DNA of 64,000 bases, taken from positions 372,001-436,000 of the forward strand of contig NZ_CP063418.1 in the NCBI RefSeq assembly GCF_013184985.2, read 5' to 3'. Below are positions 33,517 to 43,918 of the stretch, piece after piece. Made by a program: the position numbers and the translations under genes. This stretch comes from Actinomyces faecalis. GTDB lineage: Bacteria; Actinomycetota; Actinomycetes; Actinomycetales; Actinomycetaceae. The notes under the pieces were generated by a model. It saw only the letters and a list, made by a program, of their open reading frames with translations, was not told the origin of the DNA and ran no database searches. Every line of letters starts with the position of its first letter. The first letter of the stretch is position 1.

Positions 33517-34227
33517 TCAGGCCTTGGCGCGTGCAGCGGGGCGAGTGGCGCGGTGGACGGCGACGATGCCGCCAGACAGGTTCTTGTACCCCACGTCGGA
33601 CCAGCCGGCCTCCTGGATGAGACCGGCCAGGGTGTGCTGGTCGGGCCAGGCCAGGATCGACTCCCCGAGGTAGCTGTAGGCCTCGGTGTTGGATGAGACC
33701 AGACGGCCGGCCGCCGGTAGGGCCGTGCCCAGGTAGAAGCGGTAGAGGTCCCGGAAGGGCTCCCGCACGGGGGTGGAGAACTCAGCGACCACCAACCGGC
33801 CGCCGGGACGGGTCACGCGCGCCATCTCGCGCAGGGCGAGGGTGGTGTCCTGGACGTTGCGCAGGCCGTAGGAGATGGTGACGACGTCGAAGGAGGCGTC
33901 GGCGAAGGGCAGGGCCATGGCGTCGCCGGCGACGAAGGTGATATGCGGGTGACGACGCTTGCCCTCGGCCACCATGCCGGTGGAGAAGTCGCAGGCCACG
34001 ACCTCGGCCCCGGCGCTCGCGTACTCGGCTGAGGAGGTGCCTGTGCCGGCGGCCAGGTCCAGGACCCTGGTGCCGGGCCGGGCGTCGACGGCGGCACGGG
34101 TGACTGCTCTCCACATCCGTACCTGCCACAGGCTCATGACGTCATTCGTCAGGTCATAGCGGCGCGCGACAGCGTCGAACATGCCGGCGACCTCGCGGGG
34201 CTCCTTGGACAGGGTGGCTCTGCTCAT
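33517..34227 (-). CDS. menG: Demethylmenaquinone methyltransferase (MenG/UbiE)
   Basis: A 236-aa class I SAM methyltransferase for the last step of menaquinone synthesis. Start motif [21 protein letters not shown] is the UbiE/MenG signature region (residues 12-32). The SAM loop is [12 protein letters not shown], then [35 protein letters not shown], and [18 protein letters not shown] near the end. ATG 34227 has CATGAT exactly 6 nt upstream and no ribosome binding site. Much longer upstream reading is antisense to nuoA-B and is rejected. It is divergent from nuoA with a 288-bp shared gap, linking quinone synthesis to complex I. Confidence 0.95.
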   Translation of the reverse strand: MSRATLSKEPREVAGMFDAVARRYDLTNDVMSLWQVRMWRAVTRAAVDARPGTRVLDLAAGTGTSSAEYASAGAEVVACDFSTGMVAEGKRRHPHITFVAGDAMALPFADASFDVVTISYGLRNVQDTTLALREMARVTRPGGRLVVAEFSTPVREPFRDLYRFYLGTALPAAGRLVSSNTEAYSYLGESILAWPDQHTLAGLIQEAGWSDVGYKNLSGGIVAVHRATRPAARAKA

Positions 34228-34233
34228 GGCCCC

Positions 34234-34239
34234 ATCATG
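34234..34239 (-). promoter_or_regulatory. -10 element for leaderless menG-menF
   Basis: CATGAT on the minus strand 6 nt before the menG ATG. In the rest of the 34228-34515 gap I see only a weak TAGAGT (34444-34449) that may serve nuoA; no other feature was recognised. Confidence 0.4.
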
Positions 34240-34515
34240 GCAGCAGGTGGGCCACGTCCTGCTCCGCGGCAGGTCGGGGAGAGTGAGAGCCAGGAGACAC
34301 TGAGATATTTCGTGATGAAAACTGTGCCTAAATAGGGGGTCGGCGTCTGGGGAGGGAGCCGGGGTGGGGGACCGGTGGCCGGCGTCATCGCGCCAAAAGG
34401 CCGCCAGGCTCCGAGACTGGTGCGAAGTGGCTGACGGCCTGAGTAGAGTCGGGCGAGGTCCGCTCTGTCCTGAGCGGTCGTCAACCGGCTCCTCACAAGG
34501 GATGGTGCCCGAAGC

Positions 34516-34875
34516 ATGAACCCCTTCGTCTCGCTCCTCATCATGGCGGCGGTCGCGCTCGTCGTGGCTGTCGGCGGTCTCGCGCTGTCGGCCATCGTGA
34601 GCCCGAACCGGAAGAACAAGGTCAAGACCGCCAACTACGAGTGCGGGATCGACCCCACCCCCTCCAACACGGAGTCCGGGCGCTTCCCCATCGCCTTCTA
34701 CCTGGTTGGCATGACCTTCATCATCTTCGACGTCGAGGTCGTCTTCCTCTACCCCTGGGCCACGGCCTTCCACCAGCTCGGCTTCTTCGGCCTGAGCGCG
34801 GCCCTGGTCTTCATCGCCCTCATCACCGTGCCCTACGTCCTGGAGTGGCGTCGCGGCGGGCTGGACTGGGACTGA
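34516..34875 (+). CDS. nuoA: NADH-quinone oxidoreductase subunit A
   Basis: A 119-aa membrane subunit of complex I. Three helices, with the conserved loop [15 protein letters not shown] between helices 1 and 2, where Cys and the acidic residue line the quinone-site gate, and the [15 protein letters not shown] segment with its Asp/Glu in helix 2. It is the first gene of nuoA-N; 45 bp separate it from nuoB, the largest gap in the operon. The ATG lies behind AAGGGATGG, a modest ribosome binding site. The operon promoter is not clear. Confidence 0.96.
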   Translation: MNPFVSLLIMAAVALVVAVGGLALSAIVSPNRKNKVKTANYECGIDPTPSNTESGRFPIAFYLVGMTFIIFDVEVVFLYPWATAFHQLGFFGLSAALVFIALITVPYVLEWRRGGLDWD

Positions 34876-34920
34876 CCTCGGTCCGGGACCCCACCAGCAC
34901 GAGCAAAGGCAGAAAGCAGC

Positions 34921-35550
34921 ATGGACAAGACTGAGTACAAGGCCTACCGGGAGAAGATGCTGACCATCCCCTCCAAGCGAGGGGACCTGCGGCTGCAGGC
35001 GGAGGAGTCTGTCGAGGGACCTGGGTTCCTGCTCACCAGCGTCGAGAGGCTCGGCGCCCTGGCCCAGGCCCGTTCGCTGTGGCCGGTCACGATGGGCCTG
35101 GCCTGCTGCGCCATCGAGATGATGGCGACGGCCGCCCCGCGCTTCGACCTCTCGCGCTTCGGCTGGGAGGTCTTCCGCGCCTCGCCGCGTCACGCTGACG
35201 TCATGCTCGTCTCGGGACGCGTCTCGCACAAGATGGCTCCGATCGTGCGCAACGTCTACGACGCCATGCCCGAGCCCAAGTGGGTCATCTCCATGGGGGC
35301 GTGCGCCTCCTCGGGCGGTATCTTCAACAACTACGCGATCGTTCAGGGCTGCGACCACATCGTCCCGGTGGACATCTACCTGCCTGGATGCCCGCCGCGC
35401 CCGGAGATGCTCATCAACGCCATGCTGGAGCTCACCCGCCAGATCGAGCGCCGGCCTGTCTTCAAGCACCGTGAGGAGATCGCGCGCGCCGTGGAGGCCG
35501 CCGCCCTCAAGGCCACCCCGATCCACGAGATGAAGGGCCAGCTCGCATGA
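34921..35550 (+). CDS. nuoB: NADH-quinone oxidoreductase subunit B
   Basis: A 209-aa peripheral-arm subunit carrying cluster N2, the last Fe-S centre before quinone. The ligands are the tandem Cys in [11 protein letters not shown], the Cys of [13 protein letters not shown], and the Cys of [31 protein letters not shown] follows the first motif as in the family. The stop overlaps the nuoC start (ATGA). About 30 charged residues follow the conserved end ([20 protein letters not shown]), longer than E. coli NuoB's tail. Confidence 0.97.
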   Translation: MDKTEYKAYREKMLTIPSKRGDLRLQAEESVEGPGFLLTSVERLGALAQARSLWPVTMGLACCAIEMMATAAPRFDLSRFGWEVFRASPRHADVMLVSGRVSHKMAPIVRNVYDAMPEPKWVISMGACASSGGIFNNYAIVQGCDHIVPVDIYLPGCPPRPEMLINAMLELTRQIERRPVFKHREEIARAVEAAALKATPIHEMKGQLA

Positions 35551-36314
35551 CCGACACCACCCTCCCCGACTCCGGCGCCGAGGTCGAGGCCGCGGCTGCG
35601 GCTGCGGCCGTGCCCGAGGTGGCAGGCCAGGCCGTGCGCCCCGAGCTGCGCCTGGAGGTCGTCTCGACCCACTCCGGCCACTTCGGCGCCCCCGACGCCG
35701 GGGACACTACCGGCTACGGCGGCACCCAGCAGGTCGTGACGCTGGCTCCGGCCGCCACACGTCCCTACGGCGGCTGGTTCGACGAGGTCGTCGACATCCT
35801 CGTCGAGGACCTTGAGACCGCGGGAGTCGCACCGGCCGAGGCGATTGAGAAGGTCGTCGTCGAGCACGGCCAGCTCACCTTGTTCATCGCCCGTGAGCAC
35901 CTGCTCGACGTCGCGCGCCCCCTGCGTGACGACCAGGACCTGCGCTTCGAGCTGTGCCTGGGCGTGACGGGAGTCCACTACCCCGGCGACGCCGGCCGCG
36001 AGCTGCACGCCTGCTTCGAGCTGGTGTCCCTGACCCACGGCGGGCGACAGGTCCGTCTGGAGGTCACCTGCCCCGACTCCGACCCGCACGTCCCCTCGCT
36101 CGTCGACCTCTACCCCGGCGACGACTGGCACGAGCGCGAGACCTGGGACCTGATGGGCATCGTCTTCGACGGGCACCCGCATCTGACTCGCTCGGCCATG
36201 CCCGATGACTGGGTAGGACACCCCCAGCGCAAGGACTACCCGCTCGGCGGCATCCCCGTCGAGTACAAGGGCGCCACCACCCCGCCCGCTGACACCCGGA
36301 GGTCGTACCGCTGA
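35547..36314 (+). CDS. nuoC: NADH-quinone oxidoreductase subunit C
   Basis: A 255-aa peripheral-arm subunit (30-kDa type). The conserved C-terminal core carries [20 protein letters not shown] and FDGHPHLTR, then [12 protein letters not shown]. The first 35 residues are Ala/Glu-rich and unconserved. It is a separate gene here, unlike the fused nuoCD of enterobacteria. It starts inside the nuoB stop and ends inside the nuoD start (TGATG), so translation is coupled on both sides. Length is similar to mycobacterial NuoC. Confidence 0.95.
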   Translation: MTDTTLPDSGAEVEAAAAAAAVPEVAGQAVRPELRLEVVSTHSGHFGAPDAGDTTGYGGTQQVVTLAPAATRPYGGWFDEVVDILVEDLETAGVAPAEAIEKVVVEHGQLTLFIAREHLLDVARPLRDDQDLRFELCLGVTGVHYPGDAGRELHACFELVSLTHGGRQVRLEVTCPDSDPHVPSLVDLYPGDDWHERETWDLMGIVFDGHPHLTRSAMPDDWVGHPQRKDYPLGGIPVEYKGATTPPADTRRSYR

Positions 36315-37708
36315 TGACTACCGCGAACAGCACCACGTTCCGGGCTGCCGGCCCGGCCACCGACGCGCTGGCCGCCGGCGCCCCCCAGTGGACCGCCGAG
36401 GGCGGGGACTGGGACGAGATCGCCGAGCAGATCGCCGCACGGGATGAGGCGGACCGCCTTGAGCACGACCGCGTCGTGGTCAACATGGGTCCGGTCCACC
36501 CCTCGACCCACGGCGTGCTCCGGCTGGTCCTGGAGACCGACGGTGAGAAGGTCACCGAGGTCCGCGTCGGCACTGGCTACCTGCACACGGGTATCGAGAA
36601 GAACATGGAGTACCGCACCTGGACCCAGGGCGAGACCTTCGTGACCCGTATGGACTACGTCGCGCCCTTCTTCCAGGAGGTCGGCTACGCGCTGGCCGTG
36701 GAGGAGCTTCTCGGTGTCACTGACGACGTGCCGGAGAAGGCCACGGTCATGCGTGTGATCCTCATGGAGCTCAACCGCATCTCCTCCCACGTCATCGCCA
36801 TCGGTACCGGTGGTAACGAGCTGGGCGGCACGACGCTGCTGACCATCGCCTTCAGGGCGCGTGAGAACATCCTGCGCGCCTTCGAGATGGTCTCGGGCCT
36901 GCGCATGAATCACGCCTATATCCGTCCCGGTGGCCTGGCCCAGGACGTGCCGGAGGGATTCAGCGAGTTCGTGCGCTCGGTCATGCCGGACATCAAGAAC
37001 GACGTCCAGGAGCTGCAGGCTCTGCTCCTGGCCAACCCGCTGCTGAAGTCGCGCTTCATCGGCACCGGCGAGATCAGCCTGGCGGCAGGCCTGGCGCTGG
37101 GCCTGACCGGTCCGTGCATCCGCGCGGCCGGCTACCCGCTGGACATGCGCAAGATCAAGCCCTACTGCGGCTACGAGACCTATGACTTTGACGTCCCGGT
37201 CTACGACCGCTCGGACTGCTACAACCGTCAGCTGGTCCGCTTCGACGAGTGCTTCCAGTCCCTGAAGATCATCTCCCAGGCCCTGGACCGCCTCGACGAG
37301 ATCTCCGCCCGTGGTGAGGACCCCTCCAACACGACCATGGTCGCTGACCCCACCATCGCCTGGCCCGCCCGCATGGCGATCGCCACCGACGGTCAGGGGC
37401 AGTCCCTGGAGCACGTGCGCGAGATCATGGGCACCTCGATGGAGTCCCTCATCCACCACTTCAAGCTGGTGACCCAGGGCTTCCGCGTCCCGGCCGGTCA
37501 GGTCTACACCACGGTCGAGCACGCCAAGGGCGTCCTGGGCGTCCACGCCGTCTCCGACGGCGGCACCCGCCCCTACCGGGTCCACTTCCGTGACCCCTCC
37601 TACTCCAACCTGCAGTCCCTGGCCATGATGGGCGAGGGCGGCATGATCGCCGACCTCGTGCCCTCGCTGGCCTCGATCGACCCCGTCCTGGGAGGCGTGG
37701 ACCGCTGA
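36314..37708 (+). CDS. nuoD: NADH-quinone oxidoreductase subunit D
   Basis: A 464-aa subunit (49-kDa type) forming the quinone pocket with NuoB. Seen: [20 protein letters not shown] with the quinone-binding His, [25 protein letters not shown], and the C-terminal [20 protein letters not shown] and [19 protein letters not shown] 50-residue N-terminal extension precedes the core. Start and stop each overlap the neighbouring gene by one or a few bases. It is related to [NiFe] hydrogenase large subunits but lacks the nickel cysteines. Confidence 0.97.
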   Translation: MTTANSTTFRAAGPATDALAAGAPQWTAEGGDWDEIAEQIAARDEADRLEHDRVVVNMGPVHPSTHGVLRLVLETDGEKVTEVRVGTGYLHTGIEKNMEYRTWTQGETFVTRMDYVAPFFQEVGYALAVEELLGVTDDVPEKATVMRVILMELNRISSHVIAIGTGGNELGGTTLLTIAFRARENILRAFEMVSGLRMNHAYIRPGGLAQDVPEGFSEFVRSVMPDIKNDVQELQALLLANPLLKSRFIGTGEISLAAGLALGLTGPCIRAAGYPLDMRKIKPYCGYETYDFDVPVYDRSDCYNRQLVRFDECFQSLKIISQALDRLDEISARGEDPSNTTMVADPTIAWPARMAIATDGQGQSLEHVREIMGTSMESLIHHFKLVTQGFRVPAGQVYTTVEHAKGVLGVHAVSDGGTRPYRVHFRDPSYSNLQSLAMMGEGGMIADLVPSLASIDPVLGGVDR

Positions 37709-38430
37709 TGACAACCCAGCAGATTCCCGGCACCGCTCCTGAGGGACGGGCCTGCGACGGCGGCTACTCGCCTGAGACCGAGGCTCGTCTTCGTGCCGAC
37801 ATCGAGCAGATCAAGACCCGCTACCCCGCCGGCCACGAGCGCAGCGCCCTCATCCCCATGCTGCACCTGGTCCAGAGCGAGGACGGCTACGTCGCGCCCC
37901 GCGGCATCGCCTTGTGCGCCGAGGCCCTGGGCCTGACCCTGGCCGAGGTCTCCGCCGTGGCGACCTTCTACAGCCAGTTCCGTCGGCACCCCGCCGGTGA
38001 GTACCACGTGGGCGTGTGCACCAACGCCCTGTGCGCCGTCATGGGCGGCGACGAGATCTGGCAGGCCGTGGCCGAGCACACCGGACTGGGCAACGACGAG
38101 ACCAGCCAGGACGGGCGTGTCAGCCTCGAGCGCATCGAGTGCAACGCCGCCTGTGACTACGCCCCCGTCGTCATGGTCAACTGGGAGTTCTTCGACAACC
38201 AGACCCCGGCCTCCGCCGTCGACATGATCCAGCGCCTGGAGCGCGGTGAGGACGTGGCCCCCACCCGCGGGCCCGAGACGCTGCCGACCTTCCGTGAGAA
38301 CGAGCGCGTGCTCGCGGGCTTCGAGGACGGCCGCGCCGACGAGGGCGTGGGTGCCGGCGAGGCCAGCCTGCTCGGGCTCCGGCTCGCGCGCGCCAACGGT
38401 TGGACCGCCCCGAAGGAGGAGAGCAAGTGA
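37708..38430 (+). CDS. nuoE: NADH-quinone oxidoreductase subunit E
   Basis: A 240-aa thioredoxin-fold subunit with the [2Fe-2S] cluster N1a. The four ligands appear in GVCTNALCAVMGG (C-x4-C) and IECNAACDYAPV (C-x3-C). LHLVQSEDGYVAPRGI is the helical N-terminal part. It pairs with NuoF. About 60 residues after the cluster domain are Glu/Arg/Gly-rich and longer than in E. coli. The stop overlaps the nuoF GTG (GTGA). Confidence 0.96.
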   Translation: MTTQQIPGTAPEGRACDGGYSPETEARLRADIEQIKTRYPAGHERSALIPMLHLVQSEDGYVAPRGIALCAEALGLTLAEVSAVATFYSQFRRHPAGEYHVGVCTNALCAVMGGDEIWQAVAEHTGLGNDETSQDGRVSLERIECNAACDYAPVVMVNWEFFDNQTPASAVDMIQRLERGEDVAPTRGPETLPTFRENERVLAGFEDGRADEGVGAGEASLLGLRLARANGWTAPKEESK

Positions 38431-39785
38431 GCGACAACGCCACTCCCACCGAGCAGGCGCAGGCTCCCGCCTTCACCGCTCCCGGCACGCTGACCCCGGT
38501 GCTCACGGACATGTGGGACAAGGAGCGCTCGTGGACCCTGGAGGCCTACCGCGCCAACGGCGGCTACGAGGGACTGGCCAAGGCCAAGACCATGAGTGCC
38601 GAGGACCTGGTCAATTTCGTCAAGGCCTCCAACCTGCGTGGACGCGGAGGCGCAGGCTTCCCCACAGGCCTGAAGTGGTCCTTCCTTCCCGCTCCTGACG
38701 GGGGCCCGCGCTACCTCGTGGTCAACGCCGACGAGTCCGAGCCAGGCACCTGCAAGGACATCCCCACCATCATGGCCAACCCGCAGGCGCTGATCGAGGG
38801 CATCGCCATCACCTGCCGCGCCATCGGCGGGGACCACGCCTTCGTCTACCTGCGCGGCGAGGTCACCCACGTCTACCGTCGCCTCCTGCACGCCGTGCAC
38901 GAGGCCACCGACTCCGGCCTGCTGGACACCGGCTTCGGCCTGGACGGCAACCAGCCGCTGCGCATCACCGCCCACGCCGGCGCCGGAGCCTACATCTGCG
39001 GTGAGGAGACGGCGCTGCTGGACTCCCTGGAGGGACGCCGTGGGCACCCGCGCCTCAAGCCCCCCTTCCCGGCCGTCGCAGGCCTCTACGCCCGCCCCAC
39101 CGTGGTCAACAACGTCGAGACCATCGCCTCGGTCCCCGGCATCCTGGCTCACGGCGCCGAGTGGTACAACGCCATGGGGACCGAGCGCTCCAAGGGGCAC
39201 GGCATCTTCTCGGTGTCCGGGCACGTGAGGAACCCGGGGCAGTTCGAGGCTCCCTTCGGGATCACCATGCGCCAGCTCATCGAGATGGCCGGTGGTATCC
39301 GGGAGGGTCACGAGCTGAAGTTCTGGGTCCCCGGCGGCTCGTCCGTGCCGATCTTCGGTCCTGAGGAGCTGGACGTCCCGCTGGACTACGAGTCGGTGGG
39401 CGCTGCGGGCTCGATGCTCGGTACCCGTGCTCTCCAGGTCTTCGACGAGACCGTCTCGGTGGTGCGTGTGGTCACGCGATGGACCGAGTTCTACCAGCAC
39501 GAGTCCTGCGGCAAGTGCACCCCCTGCCGCGAGGGCACCTACTGGATGCGGCAGATCATGCTGCGTCTGGAGGCCGGTCAGGGCCTGCCTGGCGACGTCG
39601 AGAAGCTTGAGGACATCGCAGGCAACATCGCTGGCCGGTCCTTCTGCGCCCTCGGTGACGCCGCTGCCACGCCGGTGCGCTCTGGCATCGCCCGTTTCCG
39701 CTCTGAGTTCGAGGCCGGCTACACCACTGCCGCCAACGTGCTCTTCCCCTACGCGGCCTCCTCCATCGTTGAAAGCGCACGGTGA
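38427..39785 (+). CDS. nuoF: NADH-quinone oxidoreductase subunit F
   Basis: A 452-aa NADH- and FMN-binding subunit with [4Fe-4S] cluster N3. Nucleotide loop: NLRGRGGAGFPTGLKWSF; FMN region: VVNADESEPGTCKD; GAYICGEETALLDSLEG follows. Cluster ligands are in ESCGKCTPCREG plus the later Cys of FCALGD. GTG 38427 overlaps the nuoE stop. It is the electron entry point of complex I, passing electrons to NuoE and NuoG. nuoG follows after 3 bp. Confidence 0.97.
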   Translation: MSDNATPTEQAQAPAFTAPGTLTPVLTDMWDKERSWTLEAYRANGGYEGLAKAKTMSAEDLVNFVKASNLRGRGGAGFPTGLKWSFLPAPDGGPRYLVVNADESEPGTCKDIPTIMANPQALIEGIAITCRAIGGDHAFVYLRGEVTHVYRRLLHAVHEATDSGLLDTGFGLDGNQPLRITAHAGAGAYICGEETALLDSLEGRRGHPRLKPPFPAVAGLYARPTVVNNVETIASVPGILAHGAEWYNAMGTERSKGHGIFSVSGHVRNPGQFEAPFGITMRQLIEMAGGIREGHELKFWVPGGSSVPIFGPEELDVPLDYESVGAAGSMLGTRALQVFDETVSVVRVVTRWTEFYQHESCGKCTPCREGTYWMRQIMLRLEAGQGLPGDVEKLEDIAGNIAGRSFCALGDAAATPVRSGIARFRSEFEAGYTTAANVLFPYAASSIVESAR

Positions 39786-39788
39786 GAC

Positions 39789-42518
39789 ATGACTGACACC
39801 CACGTGGACATGGTCAACATCACGATCGACGGCGTCCCCGTCGAGGTCGCCAAGGGCACGCTCCTCATCCGCGCCGCGGAGAAGATCGGCGTGCGGATCC
39901 CGCGCTTCTGCGACCACCCGCTGCTGGCGCCGTCGGCCAACTGCCGCCAGTGCCTGGTGGAGGTCGCTATGCCAGGGCGTGACGGCGTCGTGCGCCCGAT
40001 GCCCAAGCCTCAGCCCTCCTGCGCCATGACCGCTATGGAGGGTATGGAGATCTCCACCCAGGCCACGAGCCCGGTGGCCGCCAAGGCCCAGGCCGGCACC
40101 ATGGAGCTCCTGCTCATCAACCACCCGCTGGACTGCCCGGTGTGTGACAAGGGTGGTGAGTGCCCGCTCCAGAACCAGGCGCTTGAGCTCATGTCCTCCG
40201 GCGCGCAGGCCACCAGCCGGTTCACGGACGTCAAGCGCACCTTCCCTAAGCCGCTGCGACTGACCAGCAACATCCTGCTGGACCGCGACCGCTGCATCCT
40301 GTGCCAGCGCTGCGTGCGCTTCGCTGACCAGATCGCGGGTGACCCCTTCATCGCCCTGCAGGGCCGCGGTGCTGGCCACGTCGATGGGGAGGTCACCGGC
40401 GGGCTGTACGGCGAGCAGATCGGTCGCTTCGACTCCACCGTGCTCGACTTCTTCGACCCAGAGGGTCTGGCGGGCGTGTCCACCCAGTCCATCCGGGGAG
40501 AGGCCTACCTGACCCCTGAGGCTGACCTGGCTGGCCCCTCGGGTGAGCCCGGTGTCGTCGACGGGGCCGTCTACGGGCCGGGTCGTGAGGACCTGGACGT
40601 CTCAGGACGTCCCTTCGCCTCCTACTTCTCGGGCAACATCATCCAGATCTGCCCGGTGGGTGCGCTCACCAGCGCGCGCTACCGCTTCCGCTCCCGCCCG
40701 ATGGACCTGGTCTCTACCGACTCGGTCACCGAGCATGACGCCTCCGGCTCCGCGCTGCGCGTGGACATGCGCCGCGGTGTGGTGCTGCGCCGCATGGCCG
40801 GCAACGACCCGCAGGTCAACGAGGAGTGGATCACGGACAAGGACCGCTTCGGCTTCGCCTGGTCCTCCCAGCCTGACCGCCTCACCATGCCGCTCGTGCG
40901 CGACGAGGAGTCCGGCGAGCTGGTTCCTACCAGCTGGTCTGAGGCTCTTGACGTCGCTGCGCGCGGTCTGGAGGCTGCCAAGGCCGACGGCGGGGTCGGC
41001 TTCCTGCCCGGCGGGCGCCTGACGCTGGAAGACGCCTGGGCGTGGTCCCGCTTCGCCCGGACCGTGGCCTGCACCAACGACATCGACCAGCGCGTGCGTC
41101 CTCACTCCAAGGAGGAGGACTCCTTCCTGGCCGCCCGCGTGGCCGGTACCGGGCTCGGCGCGGTGACCTACTCCAGCCTGGAGACGGCTGGGCAGGTCCT
41201 GCTCGTGGCCCTGGAGCCTGAGGACGAGTGCGGCTCGCTGTTCCTGCGCCTGCGCAAGGGTGTGCGCGGAAGCGGGCTCAAGGTCGCTACCGTCACGACG
41301 GTGGCCTCGCGCTCCGTGCGCAAGATGGCTGCCGAGCTGGTCCTGACCGCACCCGGTCAGGAGGCCCGCGCGGTCGCCACGCTCAGCCAGACCCATCCCG
41401 AGCTCGTCGAGGCGCTCAAGAGCGACGGCGCCACGATCCTCGTGGGCGAGCGCGCCGCGGCTGTGCCCGGCCTGCTCTCCGTCGTCGACACCCTGGCCAC
41501 GGCTACGGGTGCCCGGCTGGCCTGGGTGCCGCGTCGCGCCGGCGAGCGCGGCGGCATCGAGGCCGGTCTGCTGCCAGGTCTGCTCCCCGGCGGCTTCCCG
41601 GTGGCCGACGCCGAGGCCCGCCAGCAGGTGCAGGACGCCTGGGGCGTGTCCACTACCGGTCTGTACGCGCACCCGGCCCTGCCGGCGGAGCCCGGCCGTG
41701 ACGCCACTGAGATCCTGACGGCTCTGACCGACGGCGAGCTCGGCGGCCTGGTGGTCGGCGGCGTCGACCTGCGTGACTTCCCGGACCCCGGTCTGGCACG
41801 CGCCGCCCTGACGGCCTCGGGCTTCACCGTCCAGCTGGAGGTGCGCCGCAGCGAGGTCAGCGAGCACGCGGACGTCGTCCTCCCGGTCGCTCCGGCCGTG
41901 GAGAAGAACGGCACCTTCGTCAACTGGGAGGGACGTGTGCGTCCCTTCGGCCAGGCCTACGTCTCCCGCGCCCGTACCGATCGCCAGGTGCTGTCGGCCC
42001 TGGCCAAGGAGCTGGGGGAGGACCTGGGCGTGGACAGCCTGGAGACGCTCCACAGCGAGCTGGCTGGTCTGGGGCTGTACGCGGGCACGCGCGGTGAGGT
42101 CACCTTCGTTCCCGCTGACGCGCCCCAGGGTGAGGACGCCGAGGCCCAGGCTGACGGCCTGTCCACGGTCTCCGGCCTGGACGCGGTGCTGGCCACCCAC
42201 AAGCCGATGCTTGACGCCGGTCGTCTCCAGGACGGTGAGCCCTTCCTGGCCGCGACCGCGCTGCGGCCGGTGGCGCGCGTGGGTGAGGACCTTGCCCAGC
42301 GCCTGGGCCTGGTCGGTGGCGAGCTGCTGACCGTGGCCACGGTGACCGGCGAGATCACCCTGCCCGCCGTCGTCGGGGGCGTGGCAGCCGGCACGGTATG
42401 GCTGCCCGAGTGCTCGGCAGGCTCGACCGTGCGTCAGACCCTGGGCGCAGGCCACGGCGACGCCGTCACGCTCTCTCTTGCCCCAGTTACCTCAAGCCAC
42501 TCGGAGGTGGTCCGGTGA
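39789..42518 (+). CDS. nuoG: NADH-quinone oxidoreductase subunit G
   Basis: A 909-aa peripheral subunit holding several Fe-S clusters. N-terminal [2Fe-2S]: FCDHPLLAPSANCRQCLVEV plus a later Cys in PSCAMTAMEG. [4Fe-4S]: the HPLDCPVCDKGGECPLQ motif and DRCILCQRCVRFADQI. The C-terminal part (from about 300) is the molybdopterin-oxidoreductase-like scaffold (NEEWITDKDRFGF...) without a cofactor role. Length fits actinobacterial NuoG with a C-terminal MopB-type tail. The stop overlaps the nuoH GTG. Confidence 0.96.
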   Translation: MTDTHVDMVNITIDGVPVEVAKGTLLIRAAEKIGVRIPRFCDHPLLAPSANCRQCLVEVAMPGRDGVVRPMPKPQPSCAMTAMEGMEISTQATSPVAAKAQAGTMELLLINHPLDCPVCDKGGECPLQNQALELMSSGAQATSRFTDVKRTFPKPLRLTSNILLDRDRCILCQRCVRFADQIAGDPFIALQGRGAGHVDGEVTGGLYGEQIGRFDSTVLDFFDPEGLAGVSTQSIRGEAYLTPEADLAGPSGEPGVVDGAVYGPGREDLDVSGRPFASYFSGNIIQICPVGALTSARYRFRSRPMDLVSTDSVTEHDASGSALRVDMRRGVVLRRMAGNDPQVNEEWITDKDRFGFAWSSQPDRLTMPLVRDEESGELVPTSWSEALDVAARGLEAAKADGGVGFLPGGRLTLEDAWAWSRFARTVACTNDIDQRVRPHSKEEDSFLAARVAGTGLGAVTYSSLETAGQVLLVALEPEDECGSLFLRLRKGVRGSGLKVATVTTVASRSVRKMAAELVLTAPGQEARAVATLSQTHPELVEALKSDGATILVGERAAAVPGLLSVVDTLATATGARLAWVPRRAGERGGIEAGLLPGLLPGGFPVADAEARQQVQDAWGVSTTGLYAHPALPAEPGRDATEILTALTDGELGGLVVGGVDLRDFPDPGLARAALTASGFTVQLEVRRSEVSEHADVVLPVAPAVEKNGTFVNWEGRVRPFGQAYVSRARTDRQVLSALAKELGEDLGVDSLETLHSELAGLGLYAGTRGEVTFVPADAPQGEDAEAQADGLSTVSGLDAVLATHKPMLDAGRLQDGEPFLAATALRPVARVGEDLAQRLGLVGGELLTVATVTGEITLPAVVGGVAAGTVWLPECSAGSTVRQTLGAGHGDAVTLSLAPVTSSHSEVVR

Positions 42519-43918
42519 ACACCGCGACTGTGCTGTCCTCGGGCCTTGCCACGGCTCTGCCCACGGCGGGAGGTGTGACTGCGGACTTCTCGGAGGAGAC
42601 CTGGTGGCTGTCTGTCATCAAGGCCGTGTTCATCATGGTCTTCCTCATCGTCAGCGTCATCCTCGCGATCTGGGCCGAGCGCAAGGTCCTCGGACGCATC
42701 CAGACCCGTCCCGGCCCCAACGTCAATGGTCCCTTCGGCCTTCCTCAGCTCATCGCTGACGCCGTCAAGCTGATCATGAAGGAGGACTTCTGGCTCTCGG
42801 GAGCAGAGAAGCTCATCTACCTGCTGGCCCCCTTCATCACGGCCTTCAGCTCCTTCATGATCTACGCGGTCATCCCCTTCGGCCCTGAGGTGTCGATCTT
42901 CGGCCACCACACGCCGTTGCAGCTGACCGACTTCCCCGTCGCCGTCCTCTACGTGCTGGCGATCACCGGCTTCGGTGTCTACGGCCTGATCCTCGGAGGC
43001 TGGTCCTCCCACTCCACCTACCCGCTGCTGGGTGCGGTGCGAAGTGCTGCTCAGGTCATCTCCTACGAGCTGAGCATGAGCCTGTCGATCCTCACGGTCT
43101 TCCTGGCCTCCGGGACGATGTCCACCTCCGGGATCGTCTCCGCCCAGGAGCGGCTGTGGTGGGGCCTGGCCATGATTCCCAGCTTCGTCATCTACGTGAT
43201 CTCGATGGTGGGTGAGGTCAACCGACTGCCCTTCGACCTGCCCGAGGCCGAGGGTGAGCTCGTCGCCGGCCACATGGTCGAGTACTCCTCGATGAAGTTC
43301 GCCTGGTACTACCTGGGCGAGTACATCAACATGTTCAACGTCTCCGCCGTGTGCGTGACCCTGTTCCTCGGCGGCTGGCGCTCCTTCCTGCTCGCGAGCG
43401 TCTGGGACGGCTTCAACACCGGGTGGTGGCCGATGCTGTGGTTCATCGCCAAGGTGTGGTGCGTCATGCTCTTCATGATCGTCACCCGAGGCACCCTGGT
43501 GCGTATCCGTTACGACCACTTCATGCAGCTTGGTTGGAAGGTCCTGATCCCCACCTCGCTGGCCTGGTTCGTCCTGGTGGCTGTGGTCCAGGGCTACCGA
43601 GCCTTCACGGACGTCTCCTCCCAGGGCCTGCTGCTGGTCCTGGCAGTGGTCTTCCTGGTGGCGATGCTCATCCTCTTCCTCCTGCCTTCCAAGAGCGAGG
43701 ACGAGACCGAGGGTGCGCCCACGGCGCGCGACGACGTCGTCGCGCCGGGGGAGGAGACGGACGCCTTCGCAGGTGGGTTCCCCGTCCCGCCGCTGCCGGG
43801 CCAGTCCCTGCCCCTGTCCCCACGCGCCCGCAGGGCACCGGCGCAGCCGGTGCTGGCCGGGGCCGCGACGTCCACCCCCAGCGCTGTGACGACTGTCCAG
43901 GAGGGAACTGATGACTGA
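42515..43918 (+). CDS. nuoH: NADH-quinone oxidoreductase subunit H
   Basis: A 467-aa membrane subunit (ND1 type) bridging peripheral and membrane arms, with about eight helices. Seen: [18 protein letters not shown], the quinone-chamber loop [20 protein letters not shown], and [17 protein letters not shown], all carrying conserved acidic residues. GTG 42515 overlaps the nuoG stop. The last 70 residues after the final helix form a Pro/Ala/Glu-rich tail absent from E. coli NuoH. The stop overlaps the nuoI start. Confidence 0.96.
   Translation: MNTATVLSSGLATALPTAGGVTADFSEETWWLSVIKAVFIMVFLIVSVILAIWAERKVLGRIQTRPGPNVNGPFGLPQLIADAVKLIMKEDFWLSGAEKLIYLLAPFITAFSSFMIYAVIPFGPEVSIFGHHTPLQLTDFPVAVLYVLAITGFGVYGLILGGWSSHSTYPLLGAVRSAAQVISYELSMSLSILTVFLASGTMSTSGIVSAQERLWWGLAMIPSFVIYVISMVGEVNRLPFDLPEAEGELVAGHMVEYSSMKFAWYYLGEYINMFNVSAVCVTLFLGGWRSFLLASVWDGFNTGWWPMLWFIAKVWCVMLFMIVTRGTLVRIRYDHFMQLGWKVLIPTSLAWFVLVAVVQGYRAFTDVSSQGLLLVLAVVFLVAMLILFLLPSKSEDETEGAPTARDDVVAPGEETDAFAGGFPVPPLPGQSLPLSPRARRAPAQPVLAGAATSTPSAVTTVQEGTDD

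Noticed and set aside
34228..35526. Upstream extension of the menG frame to 35526
   Set aside because: The extension runs antisense through nuoA-nuoB and is not protein-like; the conserved UbiE start motif begins just after ATG 34227.
40602..42455. 617-codon minus-strand frame opposite nuoG
   Set aside because: Shadow of nuoG at high third-position GC; no independent start signal or motif.
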